Assembly: GCF_030651495.1 (NCBI RefSeq)
Contig: NZ_JAUSFI010000005.1
Coordinates: 1-64,000 of the forward strand
DNA length: 64,000 bases
Source of the DNA: Undibacterium sp.
Lineage (GTDB): Bacteria > Pseudomonadota > Gammaproteobacteria > Burkholderiales > Burkholderiaceae_D
Direction of reading: 5' to 3'
Below are positions 27,983-36,815 of this stretch, piece by piece. The translations under genes were made by a program, and so were the position numbers. The notes under the pieces are model-generated. The model was not told the origin of the DNA, did not search any database, and saw only the letters and a list, made by a program, of their open reading frames with translations. The stretch's first letter is position 1; each line of letters opens with the position of its first letter.

Positions 27983-28797
27983 AGTCGCCACCCATTACCG
28001 AAACCGATCTGCATGCCTACGTCGATGACGCATTGCCGCTTTCCAGGCATCAGGAAGTCGCATACTGGTTAGCCGCTCATCCACATGAACAAAGCCGGTT
28101 GCAGGCCTATGCAGAGCAAAATGCAACATTGCATCGTTTGTACGATAGCGTGCTGGATGAACCCATCCCTGCGCTCCTGCAATCCCCGCAGCCAAGACAG
28201 CCCAAGCTGCCTGCACGTCCTGCATGGTCACGCTGGCCCTTCGACAAAATCGCCGCCAGTCTGCTGCTAACGCTCGGTGCCGGTCTGCTTGGTGCGGTTG
28301 CCGGCTGGACTTTGCATGCAGGTCAAACGCAGACTTTGGCAGCCAAACAATTCAATATCAAGGTCTCCAGCCTGCCGCATCAGGCCGCGATAGCGCACGC
28401 CGTATTCACGCCGGAAGTCAAGCATCCGGTCGAAGTCGGCGCAGATCAGCAGGAACAATTGGTCAAGTGGCTTTCTAAGCGGCTCGGCAGCACGATACGT
28501 CCGCCAACGCTGGCCACTCAAGGCTACGATTTGGTGGGCGGACGCCTGTTGCCCGGCAACTCAGGACCCGTGGCACAATTCATGTACCAAAATATCTCCG
28601 GTCAGCGCCTGACCTTGTATTTATCCAATGAAAACCGACAAAATCAAGACACCGGCTTTCAGTTCCTGCAAGAGGGACAGATTAATGTCTTCTACTGGAT
28701 AGATGGCAAATTTGGCTATGCTTTATCCGGAGGCATAGACAAAGGCGAATTGTCGCGCATTGCCAGCCTAGTCTATGAACAGTTGCAGTCAAATTAA
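27979..28797 (+). CDS. Membrane anti-sigma factor
   Basis: The 272-residue protein starts with a cytoplasmic part, ITETDLHAYVDDALPLSRHQEVAYWLAAHPHEQSRLQAYAEQNATLHRLYD, typical of transmembrane anti-sigma factors. One membrane helix (ASLLLTLGAGLLGAVAGWTL, about 92-112) follows, then a periplasmic domain of about 150 residues. The zinc motif HxxxCxxC is absent, so redox sensing by that route is unlikely. It overlaps the ECF sigma gene (ATGA) and surely partners it. Confidence 0.87.
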   Translation: MKSPPITETDLHAYVDDALPLSRHQEVAYWLAAHPHEQSRLQAYAEQNATLHRLYDSVLDEPIPALLQSPQPRQPKLPARPAWSRWPFDKIAASLLLTLGAGLLGAVAGWTLHAGQTQTLAAKQFNIKVSSLPHQAAIAHAVFTPEVKHPVEVGADQQEQLVKWLSKRLGSTIRPPTLATQGYDLVGGRLLPGNSGPVAQFMYQNISGQRLTLYLSNENRQNQDTGFQFLQEGQINVFYWIDGKFGYALSGGIDKGELSRIASLVYEQLQSN

Positions 28798-29093
28798 TCG
28801 CCGCTAAAATATCCTACCGCGTCCGGGTAAAGTCTGGGCGCCAGCCAGCAAGATCAGTGGCGCATTCGGCTTACCGGTGCGGGCGGTGCCGCGACTGGCG
28901 CGGCTGGTGGTGGCAGGTGTAAACGTTCCGACAACGGACTGCTGCGACTGGTTTCTGCGACTGGTTTCTGCGCTGGCTTGGGCGTTGCGCCGGGGCGTAT
29001 AAGGCCAGACGGATGGCTGCGTCGCGTTCGGCTCGCACTTTACCTATTTTTAAAAACACAAAAAAATTGGCAAATGGAAGGTGTTCATATAAA

Positions 29094-29116
29094 CCCGCAT
29101 GGGATAGGCGCGTTGG
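29094..29116. repeat. Half copy of the dispersed palindromic element
   Basis: CCCGCATGGGATAGGCGCG then TTGG matches the right arm of the element, but no left arm lies upstream. Confidence 0.55.
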
Positions 29117-29224
29117 CTAAGTGAGCAAGCTTCCCGTTTAAAAATAGCGTTAAGTCAGACAATAACAAATAGACATCGTCAAAAATGAATATAGAAAGAC
29201 AAAAAAAATCGTTTCAATTTACTT

Positions 29225-29249
29225 ATTTATCAGATTAAATCTGGTAAAT
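29225..29249. promoter_or_regulatory. Operator-like palindrome upstream of the YeeE/YedE pair
   Basis: ATTTATCAGATT and AATCTGGTAAAT mirror each other around one central A with a single mismatched pair. It ends 26 bp before the first transporter start, so a repressor bound here would block the promoter. An ArsR-family regulator is a plausible binder, unproven. Confidence 0.55.
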
Positions 29250-29275
29250 TTTGCTACAAACGAAAACAAATTTAA

Positions 29276-29704
29276 ATGACTAGTCTGACTATTTTTACCG
29301 CTCTCGCAGGCGGTTTGTTGATCGGCGGGGCTGCCGTTCTCTTACTTTGGCTAAATGGCCGCATTGCTGGCATCAGCAATATCGCAGGTAATTTATTGTA
29401 TGCGGCCACAGGTGATCGCCTTTGGCGCGCCCTATTCCTGATCGGTTTGATCGCTGGCGCGGGGCTCTACTATGCAGGATTTGGCAGCGCACCAATCGCC
29501 AGAGATCACTTCCCTTCCTGGTTGTTGGCGCTTGCTGGCTTGCTGGTTGGATTTGGCACTTCACTCAGCAATGGCTGCACCAGCGGGCATGGTGTTTGCG
29601 GATTGGGGCGCCTGTCGAAGCGCTCATTAGCGGCTACGCTGATTTTTTTGTCTGCTGGCATCGTCACAGCAATGATCGTCCGTCAACTGTTTAGAGTGAT
29701 GTAA
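29276..29704 (+). CDS. YeeE/YedE family transporter, first half
   Basis: The 142-residue membrane protein has about four helices. It holds the sulfur-transport signature GFGTSLSNGCTSGHGVCGLGRLSKRS, with the conserved Cys in the pore motif NGCTSGHG. It belongs to the YeeE/YedE (DUF395, PF04143) family that moves thiosulfate or related sulfur species in TsuA. The next gene supplies the matching half, and the start/stop codons overlap by one base, so the two halves form one heterodimeric transporter. Confidence 0.88.
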   Translation: MTSLTIFTALAGGLLIGGAAVLLLWLNGRIAGISNIAGNLLYAATGDRLWRALFLIGLIAGAGLYYAGFGSAPIARDHFPSWLLALAGLLVGFGTSLSNGCTSGHGVCGLGRLSKRSLAATLIFLSAGIVTAMIVRQLFRVM

Positions 29705-30141
29705 TGACGAATAGGATTAACTTACTTGTTAGCTTATTTGCCGGGCTCTTGTTTGGTCTAGGGTTGGCAATTTCTGGCATGACCTATCCAGGCAAGGTTC
29801 TGAACTTTCTTGATCTGGCTGGCAACTGGGACCCCGCCCTGTTATTTGTATTAGGTGGTGCGGTAGGTGTAACTGTCATTGGATTTCGATGGATATTGCG
29901 TCGAAAGGCACCGCTCTTTTCAGCACATTTTTTTCTGCCTCGCGCACAAGATATTGACCGCAAGCTGGTGGTCGGGGCACTCATTTTCGGCATTGGCTGG
30001 GGCATCAGCGGTTATTGTCCCGGACCCGCGATCGCTTCGCTGGCCAGCCCCAATTGGGAGACTTGGGTATTTTTACCATCCATGTTGTTGGGTGTTTTTC
30101 TTCATCGGATCTTAACAACGACCAAGAATAAAGATACCTGA
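29704..30141 (+). CDS. YeeE/YedE family transporter, second half
   Basis: The 145-residue membrane protein has LLFGLGLAISGMTYPGKVLNFLDLAGNWDPALLFVLGGAVGVT near the start and the pore motif GIGWGISGYCPGPAIASLA near the C-terminus, with the conserved Cys. It is the partner half of the previous gene and is translationally coupled through TAATG. The CaiB-type gene downstream converges on it. Confidence 0.88.
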   Translation: MTNRINLLVSLFAGLLFGLGLAISGMTYPGKVLNFLDLAGNWDPALLFVLGGAVGVTVIGFRWILRRKAPLFSAHFFLPRAQDIDRKLVVGALIFGIGWGISGYCPGPAIASLASPNWETWVFLPSMLLGVFLHRILTTTKNKDT

Positions 30142-30246
30142 TACATCACTTGCGGTCTAAAAAATAGAGCCATTTTTGATGGCCTTGCACTTCGATGCGT
30201 GAGCTGCAAAACGCAGCTCACGCCATACAAGCAGCTATCCGACTCT

Positions 30247-31377
30247 CTACTTTGAGAATAACTGCCCGATCTCAAACTCACTCAAACCCGCCTTGCGCAG
30301 GACTTCACTGCCATGCTCGCCTCGCTCAGGCACTTTACCAGCGTTGCCGGACGGAGTCGCCGAAAAACGCGGCGCGGGTGCCGCCTGCAACACGCCGTCG
30401 CGCTCGGCATACACTGCGCGTGCTGCCATATGTGGATGTTCCATCGCTTCGGCGGGCGTCAGTACGGGGGCAAAACAGGCATCGCTCCCTTCCAATAAAT
30501 TAATCCAATGTTGCCGAGGTTGAGTGGCGAACAAGGCCGCCAGCCGCGCGCGCAACTGGCTCCAATTTCGTTTGTCATAGGGATGCTTGAATTGCACATC
30601 GTCGGCCAGCCCGAGTTTTTCGAACAGCAGTGCATTGAACTGTGGCTCCAGCGCTTGTACGCTGACAAAATGGCCATCAGCGCAGGCATAAGACCCGTTC
30701 CAGTGCGCACCATCAAGCAAACCACAGCCACGCTCAAATGGCTGCTGTCCAGCAGCGTGTAGCGAAAGCATTAAATTCATCAGGTTGGCGCTGCCGTCAA
30801 CGATGGCAGCATCAATCACCTGCCCGACGCCAGTGCTACGCACGTTTAAAATTCCGGCGAGGATACCCATGGCGAGATACAGCGCACCGCCGCCCAGATC
30901 ACCGACCAGCGTTGGCGGTGCCATCGGCGGCGTTCCCGGAGCACCGGAGTACCACAAGGCACCAGATAGAGCGATGTAGTTGAGATCGTGCCCGGCGGCC
31001 TGCGCCAGCGGCCCCTCCTGCCCCCAGCCGGTCATGCGTCCGTAGACCAAACGGGAATTACGCGCCAGACAGACCTCAGGCCCCAGGCCCAAGCGTTCCA
31101 TCACGCCAGGACGCATGCCCTCGATCAGCGCGTCAGCACCTTCAATCAGCTTTAGGACTGCTTCGATAGAGCGCGCATCTTTAAGATCTAGCGCCACCGA
31201 ACGCTTGCCGCGATTGACGATGGCATTTTTCCCAAGATCAAGCAGGTCGCCCGTTTTAGCACCGACGCGTTCAACCAGGATAACCTCGGCCCCCATATCG
31301 GCCAACAACATGCCACAGAACGGGCCCGGCCCGATACCAGCGATTTCGATGATGCGAATTCCGTCCAGAACGCCCAT
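30247..31377 (-). CDS. CaiB/BaiF-type CoA-transferase / alpha-methylacyl-CoA racemase-like
   Basis: The 376-residue class III CoA-transferase-family protein contains LDGIRIIEIAGIGPGPFCGMLLADMGAEVILVERVG, NRGKRSVALDLKD, YGRMTGWGQEGPLAQAAGHDLNYIALSGAL (catalytic Asp region) and DGAHWNGSYACADGHFVSV. The RMTGWGQ/GHDLNY pattern favours the 2-methylacyl-CoA racemase branch, active on branched fatty acyl-CoAs. CAAAGGAATACCAAA precedes the ATG. It is transcribed alone. Confidence 0.9.
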   Translation of the reverse strand: MGVLDGIRIIEIAGIGPGPFCGMLLADMGAEVILVERVGAKTGDLLDLGKNAIVNRGKRSVALDLKDARSIEAVLKLIEGADALIEGMRPGVMERLGLGPEVCLARNSRLVYGRMTGWGQEGPLAQAAGHDLNYIALSGALWYSGAPGTPPMAPPTLVGDLGGGALYLAMGILAGILNVRSTGVGQVIDAAIVDGSANLMNLMLSLHAAGQQPFERGCGLLDGAHWNGSYACADGHFVSVQALEPQFNALLFEKLGLADDVQFKHPYDKRNWSQLRARLAALFATQPRQHWINLLEGSDACFAPVLTPAEAMEHPHMAARAVYAERDGVLQAAPAPRFSATPSGNAGKVPERGEHGSEVLRKAGLSEFEIGQLFSK

Positions 31378-31791
31378 TTTGGTATTCCTTTGAGTAAATA
31401 AAGAGATGTATATTAACTCTTAGCCGTAACAAAACGATAGACAAATGAGCCTTCGGTTATAAAACATGATACCGGGTGCATTTCTCAGGCTATTCGAAAC
31501 ACCATTCAGCTTAGCCTAACCTAGCACCAGGCCTCACACGGCGGTCAATAATGAAGATAGCCAGAACGGCATATCAGAGAAAGGGGCATTGCAGGCGCTC
31601 TGGTGGTGCATCGATTTCCTGTCGCAATGGGAGATCGTGAGTAGGGAGGAAAAATTATAACCACTCTTACGCCATCGACTCAGGGAGGGTTCGACAAACT
31701 CGGACGGGTAATAGTCTTATTCAGGCTGGGCCGGCGCAGATCAATGACAATGTCGTCATTGATCTGCGCCAGCTCTATAAGAGCAGATGCA
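31378..31791. other. Intergenic region with strong hairpin
   Basis: This 414-bp stretch has no gene. Its main feature is the 16-bp perfect inverted repeat at 31733-31770. The left part presumably holds the promoter of the CaiB-type gene. Confidence 0.6.
31733..31770 (-). terminator. Perfect 16-bp inverted repeat, likely transcription end hairpin
   Basis: GGCGCAGATCAATGAC (31733-31748) and GTCATTGATCTGCGCC (31755-31770) flank a 6-nt loop. It lies 21 bp after the stop of the minus-strand gene at 31792. No T-run follows on either strand, so it may act with Rho or as an RNA-stabilising stem. Confidence 0.6.
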
Positions 31792-32532
31792 CTAGTGTGC
31801 TGTTCTGCCCGATTCTACGTGCTTTTTTTTCACCGTGCCGTGCGAATGTTCTTCTGCATCAGGATGTGCTTCAAGGGTATTACCCGGACTGCCTACCATG
31901 CCGCTCAGCACTTCTTTTACCGTCTTCACCGCCATCTCACTGACCTTTCCGGCCTCATCGATTGCACCTTCAATCGCATTTTTTCCGGCCTGCGCGGTAT
32001 TTCCACCGGTTTCAATAGTCGCTTCTATCACGCCGTCCACCGCATGTTTGGCAACAATGCCAATATCGGAACCGATAGACGCGGCATGCTTGATAATCGA
32101 ACGCATGGTTTGGGACGATGCTGAGACGACATCACCGCCAACATCGTCCACACCCATGACAATTCCCTTTGCCACGCTCTTTACACTCATGGTCATGCCA
32201 CTCCCAACCTGCTCGGCGGCTCCGATTGCGCCCATAACGACATGATGAACGACATTGACCAGCTCGCCTGTTGCAGCCCCCCCTGTGCGTAGCGTATCCG
32301 AAACGGTTTTTCTGACAAGAGAGACGATATCCGCCTCTATCGTAGTAAGCCCAGCAAGACTGTGAACAATGCCTTGTTTTAGCGAGTGCCCTACATCCTC
32401 AATGGAAAGCAAAAGGCCGTTGGCACCCACGGCAGTATCATGTTCGCCACTTTTCCCGTCGCCGTGGGGATGGACTGCTTTGGCCTTTGTTGTATTGGTT
32501 GCACTAGCTGTCTTTGTTGTCTTGGTATTCAT
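31792..32532 (-). CDS. Amphipathic helix-rich protein, phasin-like, unknown
   Basis: The 246-residue protein has a polar N-terminus rich in Thr/Lys/His, then about 160 residues of repeating amphipathic helix with Val/Ile/Ala alternating with Gly, Ser and Asp (VSLVRKTVSDTLRTGGAATGELVNVVHHVVMGAIGAAEQ...), and a His/Glu-rich tail (HPDAEEHSHGTVKKKHVESGRTAH). It lacks a signal peptide. Such sequences coat lipid surfaces in apolipoproteins and phasins, which suits the neighbouring lipid-storage genes. The start at 32532 has AATGAAGGAGTGAAA upstream, a strong ribosome site. No family recognised. Confidence 0.7.
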   Translation of the reverse strand: MNTKTTKTASATNTTKAKAVHPHGDGKSGEHDTAVGANGLLLSIEDVGHSLKQGIVHSLAGLTTIEADIVSLVRKTVSDTLRTGGAATGELVNVVHHVVMGAIGAAEQVGSGMTMSVKSVAKGIVMGVDDVGGDVVSASSQTMRSIIKHAASIGSDIGIVAKHAVDGVIEATIETGGNTAQAGKNAIEGAIDEAGKVSEMAVKTVKEVLSGMVGSPGNTLEAHPDAEEHSHGTVKKKHVESGRTAH

Positions 32533-32998
32533 TTTCACTCCTTCATTTTTTGATGAATTGAAAGTCGCCATCGCGCGCCTCTGGCCCACTGTTACAAAAA
32601 CCACACATCAAAATGACCGACAGCAATGTCGTGTCGAGCAAAGAATACGCGCCGAGGTGCGACCAAGTAAGGCCGCCAATGAAGAGTATTCGGGATCAGT
32701 CTTACTTCATTTGATTTTTCGCAATCCATTTAAGATCGACCAGCCAACCTACAAAAAAAAAGGGAATATATTGCGATCGCTAAAAAACCAGTTCACGCCG
32801 ATGTAAACGTAACCATGGCTACCGATATTGACTGCTCTACTTACACTATTCGAGTTCCCAAAAGAGCCATTATTTACCTAGAACACAGGTATTTCTAACT
32901 CCTGACTTTTAATTCCGATGATGGCCACAAGTTTTGAGAAAAATGTGCGAAGGTTTATCTTGTATGGTGAGAATCAAAATGGGGTGCTTAGAGTAAAT
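32533..32998. other. Intergenic region, nothing recognised
   Basis: 466 bp between two minus-strand genes. Frames here are short, lack ribosome sites and have no recognisable products. It probably contains the promoter of the amphipathic protein gene. Confidence 0.5.
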
Positions 32999-33937
32999 TT
33001 ACTCACCACCATGCAGTTGTCCGCGAAAGTGTAAATATTCTGCCGCACTCTGTCGCGGTCTTTCAAGCATAGGCAAATGACCGGCACCGGTCATGATGGC
33101 AAGCTGTGAGCGCGGCATCAGCTTATGCAAGATCTCGGCGGTGGCCACATTAATTACCCGATCTTGATCACCCCAGACGATAAGGGTCGGTGTGGTCAAG
33201 CCAGTGACACTTTGTTCGACAGAATCAGCCACAATCTGGTTGAAAATCCGTTCCGACAGAATGACATTATTGATCTGCCCTAGTGCCATGACATTGAGCA
33301 TAGGCTTTGGAATGAACGGTGGATTACTCATGACGAAAGAGAATATGTAGGCGAACTCATCTTCATTTTTAGCGATCAAAGGGTTGCGCCCTTGCGACCT
33401 GATGATTTTTTCCAATTCGCTTTTTGGCGCACTCCAAATTCCCGCCGGATCAAGTAACCATAGACTTGTAACCTCATTTGGGTGCAAGGCGGCATATGCC
33501 ATCGCAATTTGCCCGCCCATCGAATTGCCGCCAAGGTGCAGCGTCTTGATACCCAAAGCCTGTACCAGGCCGCGCAGACGTTTGGCCTGAGCCCTGGAAG
33601 TATAGTCAGCATCAGCGGGGTGCGAAGATTCGCCAAAACCGAGTAGATCGGGCACGATTACCCGATAATGCGGCGTAAGCCAATGTGCAACTCTGGTGAA
33701 GTTATCTTTATTAGCCCCGAATCCATGCAGCAACATCAAAGCTTCGCCCTTCCCGCCTTCCAGATAGACATAATGCATCCCATCGGGCAAAACTATTTCC
33801 TTGCGGACAAGTCCAGAATGTTGACGATCAGCATCAAGTGCGATGCGGGTAGCCTGAACAGGGGCAAAATAAACGAAACTGACGACTCCAAGTACGATGA
33901 CCAGCAATGTTATCGACAACAATTTGATGAAGCGCAT
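32999..33937 (-). CDS. Alpha/beta hydrolase, probable lipase/esterase
   Basis: The 312-residue hydrolase has one N-terminal membrane helix (MRFIKLLSITLLVIVLGVVSFVYF) that anchors or exports it. The fold elements are LMLLHGFGANKDNFTRVAHWL (oxyanion HGFG), nucleophile elbow GNSMGG (Ser about 141), acid in VWGDQDRVI and His in GAGHLPMLERP, so the triad is complete. It resembles cold-adapted lipases and monoacylglycerol lipases. The start at 33937 follows TTGGGGAGTCATT. It lies downstream of the wax ester synthase gene, fitting a role in lipid turnover. Confidence 0.88.
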   Translation of the reverse strand: MRFIKLLSITLLVIVLGVVSFVYFAPVQATRIALDADRQHSGLVRKEIVLPDGMHYVYLEGGKGEALMLLHGFGANKDNFTRVAHWLTPHYRVIVPDLLGFGESSHPADADYTSRAQAKRLRGLVQALGIKTLHLGGNSMGGQIAMAYAALHPNEVTSLWLLDPAGIWSAPKSELEKIIRSQGRNPLIAKNEDEFAYIFSFVMSNPPFIPKPMLNVMALGQINNVILSERIFNQIVADSVEQSVTGLTTPTLIVWGDQDRVINVATAEILHKLMPRSQLAIMTGAGHLPMLERPRQSAAEYLHFRGQLHGGE

Positions 33938-34042
33938 AATGACTCCCCAATTGTCAGGTTCACCGGCGCAAGCTAAATACCATAAGATCAACTCGGCCCG
34001 AGTATCATAGAACTGCGATGTTATTTGAGCGCAGTACCGTGC

Positions 34043-35482
34043 TCATTGTTTGTTGCGCATAGTTTTACCCTGAACTTGAAGGTCACGCTCACAGAGTTGC
34101 CACATTACAGCAAGCAGCAAAGTTTCGAACTGCTCGGTAAACAATCGGGCGATGGTGCTTGGGTCAGGTACCCGTTTTAAGTCGGAGACGACGCCGAAAT
34201 CGATTTTTCCTGCATAACTGAGTATGCTCATGCCTAATCCGATGCCACCGGTCTGAGGAACCCAAAAAACTTGCCGGCTTATACGCTGGCCAGCTAAGTA
34301 CCTCGATTCACGCGAACCTGGCATATTAGTCAATACGGCACTGGCGTTAGCGGCTAAGGCTTCCAGTACCCGCTCCCTGATCACGGATGGAGCAACGCCC
34401 ATTCCGGCGAGGATGCCGAGCGCGACTAGCGGTTGCTGCGAATGTCTGAGTTCAGCCATACGGGTCCGAACAGCAAACACACGTTCGAGAGGATCGGCGA
34501 TGCTGATCGGCAGGCTCATAAAAACCAACCCAAAATGATTGCCCAGTTCGCTGATCGGACCTGGCGGACGCAAATTGACCGGCACCATTGTGCGCACCTC
34601 AAGTTGCTCTACGATATCACCCTGTTCCTGTAAATAGCAGCGTAGTGCGCCGCTGACGCACGCCAGCAACACGTCATTGATTGAACAACCGAGCGCCTCC
34701 GATAAGGCTTTTACTTCAAACAGGGATAGCGGTTGCGCCCAAGCGACACGCTTCATCACGCCAAGCGCCCCCTTAAAGCGAGTGCGAGAATCGGGCGTCA
34801 TGTTGGCGATGATCGCCGCCTCCGCAGCCAAATCAACACCCGTTTTCGCAAATTCGAGTGCGTGAGATGGATTGGATATCCAGTCACGCCCTACCCCCGC
34901 TACGTCAATCGCCAATCGACCGACGTCACCGATTACCTCGGTCACTGGTCCAAGTATTCGTTCCCAGGTGCTGCGTTTATTATCACGTCCGACAATATCT
35001 TCAGCATGCCTGCGCGGCCGCTCTGGGTCGGAGTCAGTCATTGACAGAATTACATGCATTAGTGCGAAACCGTCACCGTAGCAGTGATGGATACGCAACA
35101 CCAGCGCACTTCCGCCGTCCGCATTTTCTATCAAATGAAATTGCCACATCGGCTTGCTTGGATCAAGCGGGGTGCTGATCAAATCACTGACAACTTCCTC
35201 TAGCTCGATACTCCCGGCAGCCCCCGGTAAGGCAATCTGACGCACATGCCAGTCCAGATCAAAATTTGTATCGGTCTCCCAATAAGCGCAAATTCCCTTA
35301 TCGACCACGCGCTGGCGAAAACGATGAAAACATAGTAAACGAAGGTAAATCACCTGCCGCAGCTGTTGCAGCTCAAGCTGGCCCGAGAACATCATTACGC
35401 CGCAGATCATCATCAAATTGGTCGGTCGATCCATGCGCAGCCATGCGGCATCGACACTTGACAATCGCTCTTGATCAGCCAT
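34043..35482 (-). CDS. Wax ester synthase / diacylglycerol acyltransferase (WS/DGAT)
   Basis: The 479-residue acyltransferase makes wax esters from fatty alcohol and acyl-CoA, or triacylglycerol from diacylglycerol. It begins ERLSSVDAAWLRMDRPTNLMMI, as family members do, and has the catalytic HHxxxDG motif as HHCYGDG (about residue 132), PLDPSKPMWQFHLIE before it, and SINDVLLACVSGALRCYL, the second conserved ND block, followed by VPVNLRPPG. AGGATATAAGC precedes the ATG. Substrate preference between alcohol and diacylglycerol cannot be read off, but the acyl-CoA reductase at 40.3 kb supports wax esters. Confidence 0.93.
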   Translation of the reverse strand: MADQERLSSVDAAWLRMDRPTNLMMICGVMMFSGQLELQQLRQVIYLRLLCFHRFRQRVVDKGICAYWETDTNFDLDWHVRQIALPGAAGSIELEEVVSDLISTPLDPSKPMWQFHLIENADGGSALVLRIHHCYGDGFALMHVILSMTDSDPERPRRHAEDIVGRDNKRSTWERILGPVTEVIGDVGRLAIDVAGVGRDWISNPSHALEFAKTGVDLAAEAAIIANMTPDSRTRFKGALGVMKRVAWAQPLSLFEVKALSEALGCSINDVLLACVSGALRCYLQEQGDIVEQLEVRTMVPVNLRPPGPISELGNHFGLVFMSLPISIADPLERVFAVRTRMAELRHSQQPLVALGILAGMGVAPSVIRERVLEALAANASAVLTNMPGSRESRYLAGQRISRQVFWVPQTGGIGLGMSILSYAGKIDFGVVSDLKRVPDPSTIARLFTEQFETLLLAVMWQLCERDLQVQGKTMRNKQ

Positions 35483-36002
35483 GCTTATATCCTGTTTGAC
35501 TGGGCGTCTGCGAATTTATCAGATTCACCACATACCCAAATTGCAATGATGTTTTACCATTCCACCTTATGCAAAACTACGCCAGCGACATTTTCATGAT
35601 GTTCCAGACTGCAGTTGAAAAAATACCCCTATCATTACCTTGCCCTGGTTCAAAAAGATGCGGCTTAAAAAATAGCTTAGTCGCACTCATCTTCTCAAGC
35701 AAGTTCATCAGTGTGATTCTTTGGCATATGTCAAAGCAAGGGCTGCGCGTTTTCCGATCTGGTCCCATTTCTGCAACTGTTCTTACCATTCAAGCTTTAA
35801 AGAACAAGGCTCTTGAAATCGAGATACTAGCAACCAATATGGTGGTATTAGCAAGCTTATTGGCAGCCTGTTAGTCGTTTTGCGAATTCGCCCTAAATAT
35901 GCGCCAGCTCACGAAGCAAAGGACCTGATTTGCGTGGCTCAACCCATTTTTGCATAGAAACCTGGCTGAAATGATTTAACGAAGCTTAACTAGGAGACCA
36001 AT
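35483..36002. other. Intergenic region, no gene supported
   Basis: 520 bp between the divergent WS/DGAT and TPR-protein genes. A 101-codon plus-strand frame (35569-35874) has no ribosome site and no recognisable product. No strong repeat or hairpin is seen. Confidence 0.5.
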
Positions 36003-36776
36003 ATGGCCTGGAGAAAATTTCCGTATCCCGATTCCTCGTACACGTACACGACAGCGAGCTTAAAAAAAGCATGGACGCGTCTGCATACCGGAGATAACGA
36101 ACCATTTCCGAAAGATGCAGCACTGGTGGAAGCCTGGAAAGCCTTTCACTCCGGTGAGTTTGAGAAAGCCGCTAAACTTGGCCTCGCGCTGGGCATGCCC
36201 GGATATTCAGTAGCAAACAAAGCTACCTCTATTTACGCTAATTATCTTGAAAAATCGGAAGAAAAAAAATTAAAATTATTTGAAGAAGTCGCAGCACGCT
36301 GCGACGAGCAACAGGCAGAACATCCGGAGGAAGCATCTGGCTACTACTGGCATGCCTATGCACTTGGGCGCTACGCCCAAGGCATTTCCATCATAACGGC
36401 ACTCTCGCAGGGGATCGGCAGCAAAGTTAAAAAAAGTCTTGATATGACGATCAAGCTTGCTCCAAAACATGCGGATGCCTATATTGCACTAGGCGTATAC
36501 CATGCAGAAATCATCGACAAGGTCGGCGCCTTGATCGGTGGTCTGACCTATGGCGTAAGGAAAGATGAGGGTATCAACATGTTCAAGAAAGCGCTTGCGC
36601 TGAACCCGGAATCGGCAATTGCACGGATCGAATATGCAGATGCTCTCGTCATGTTTGAAGGTAAGAAAAGAATGAACGAGGCGCTTGCATTATGCCAGGA
36701 GGCGGCAGCATTTGAGGCGAAAGACGCGATGGAACGCCTTGACGTGCAAAGAGCGATTGAGGAACTGGAGGATTAA
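36003..36776 (+). CDS. TPR-like protein of unknown function
   Basis: The 257-residue cytoplasmic helical protein contains TPR-like units: ALVEAWKAFHSGEFEKAAKLGLAL, SGYYWHAYALGRYAQGISIITALSQGIGSKVKKSLDMTIKLAPKHADAYIALGVYHAEIIDK and GINMFKKALALNPESAIARIEYADALVMF. CTAGGAGACCAAT precedes the ATG, a good ribosome site. It is the only plus-strand gene inside the lipid-storage cluster, so its link to that cluster is only positional. Confidence 0.82.
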   Translation: MAWRKFPYPDSSYTYTTASLKKAWTRLHTGDNEPFPKDAALVEAWKAFHSGEFEKAAKLGLALGMPGYSVANKATSIYANYLEKSEEKKLKLFEEVAARCDEQQAEHPEEASGYYWHAYALGRYAQGISIITALSQGIGSKVKKSLDMTIKLAPKHADAYIALGVYHAEIIDKVGALIGGLTYGVRKDEGINMFKKALALNPESAIARIEYADALVMFEGKKRMNEALALCQEAAAFEAKDAMERLDVQRAIEELED

Positions 36777-36815
36777 TGAAATCGCTAGAGACTAAACGAA
36801 ATGAATCAGCGCAAT

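Larger units (their letters stand above)
28798..29275. other. Intergenic region with decayed sequence and a half palindromic repeat
   Basis: This 478-bp stretch has a GC-rich left part with a tandem TGCGACTGGTTTC repeat (about 28943-28972). Read on the minus strand it keeps a 60-codon frame ending NAPLILLAGAQTLPGRGRIF-stop but has no start or ribosome site, so it may be a gene remnant. The right part is AT-rich and carries the half repeat at 29094 and the operator-like palindrome at 29225. Confidence 0.5.

Noticed and set aside
35569-35874. 101-codon plus-strand ORF in an intergenic region
   Set aside because: No ribosome site, no signal peptide, no recognisable family, and composition like the flanking non-coding DNA.
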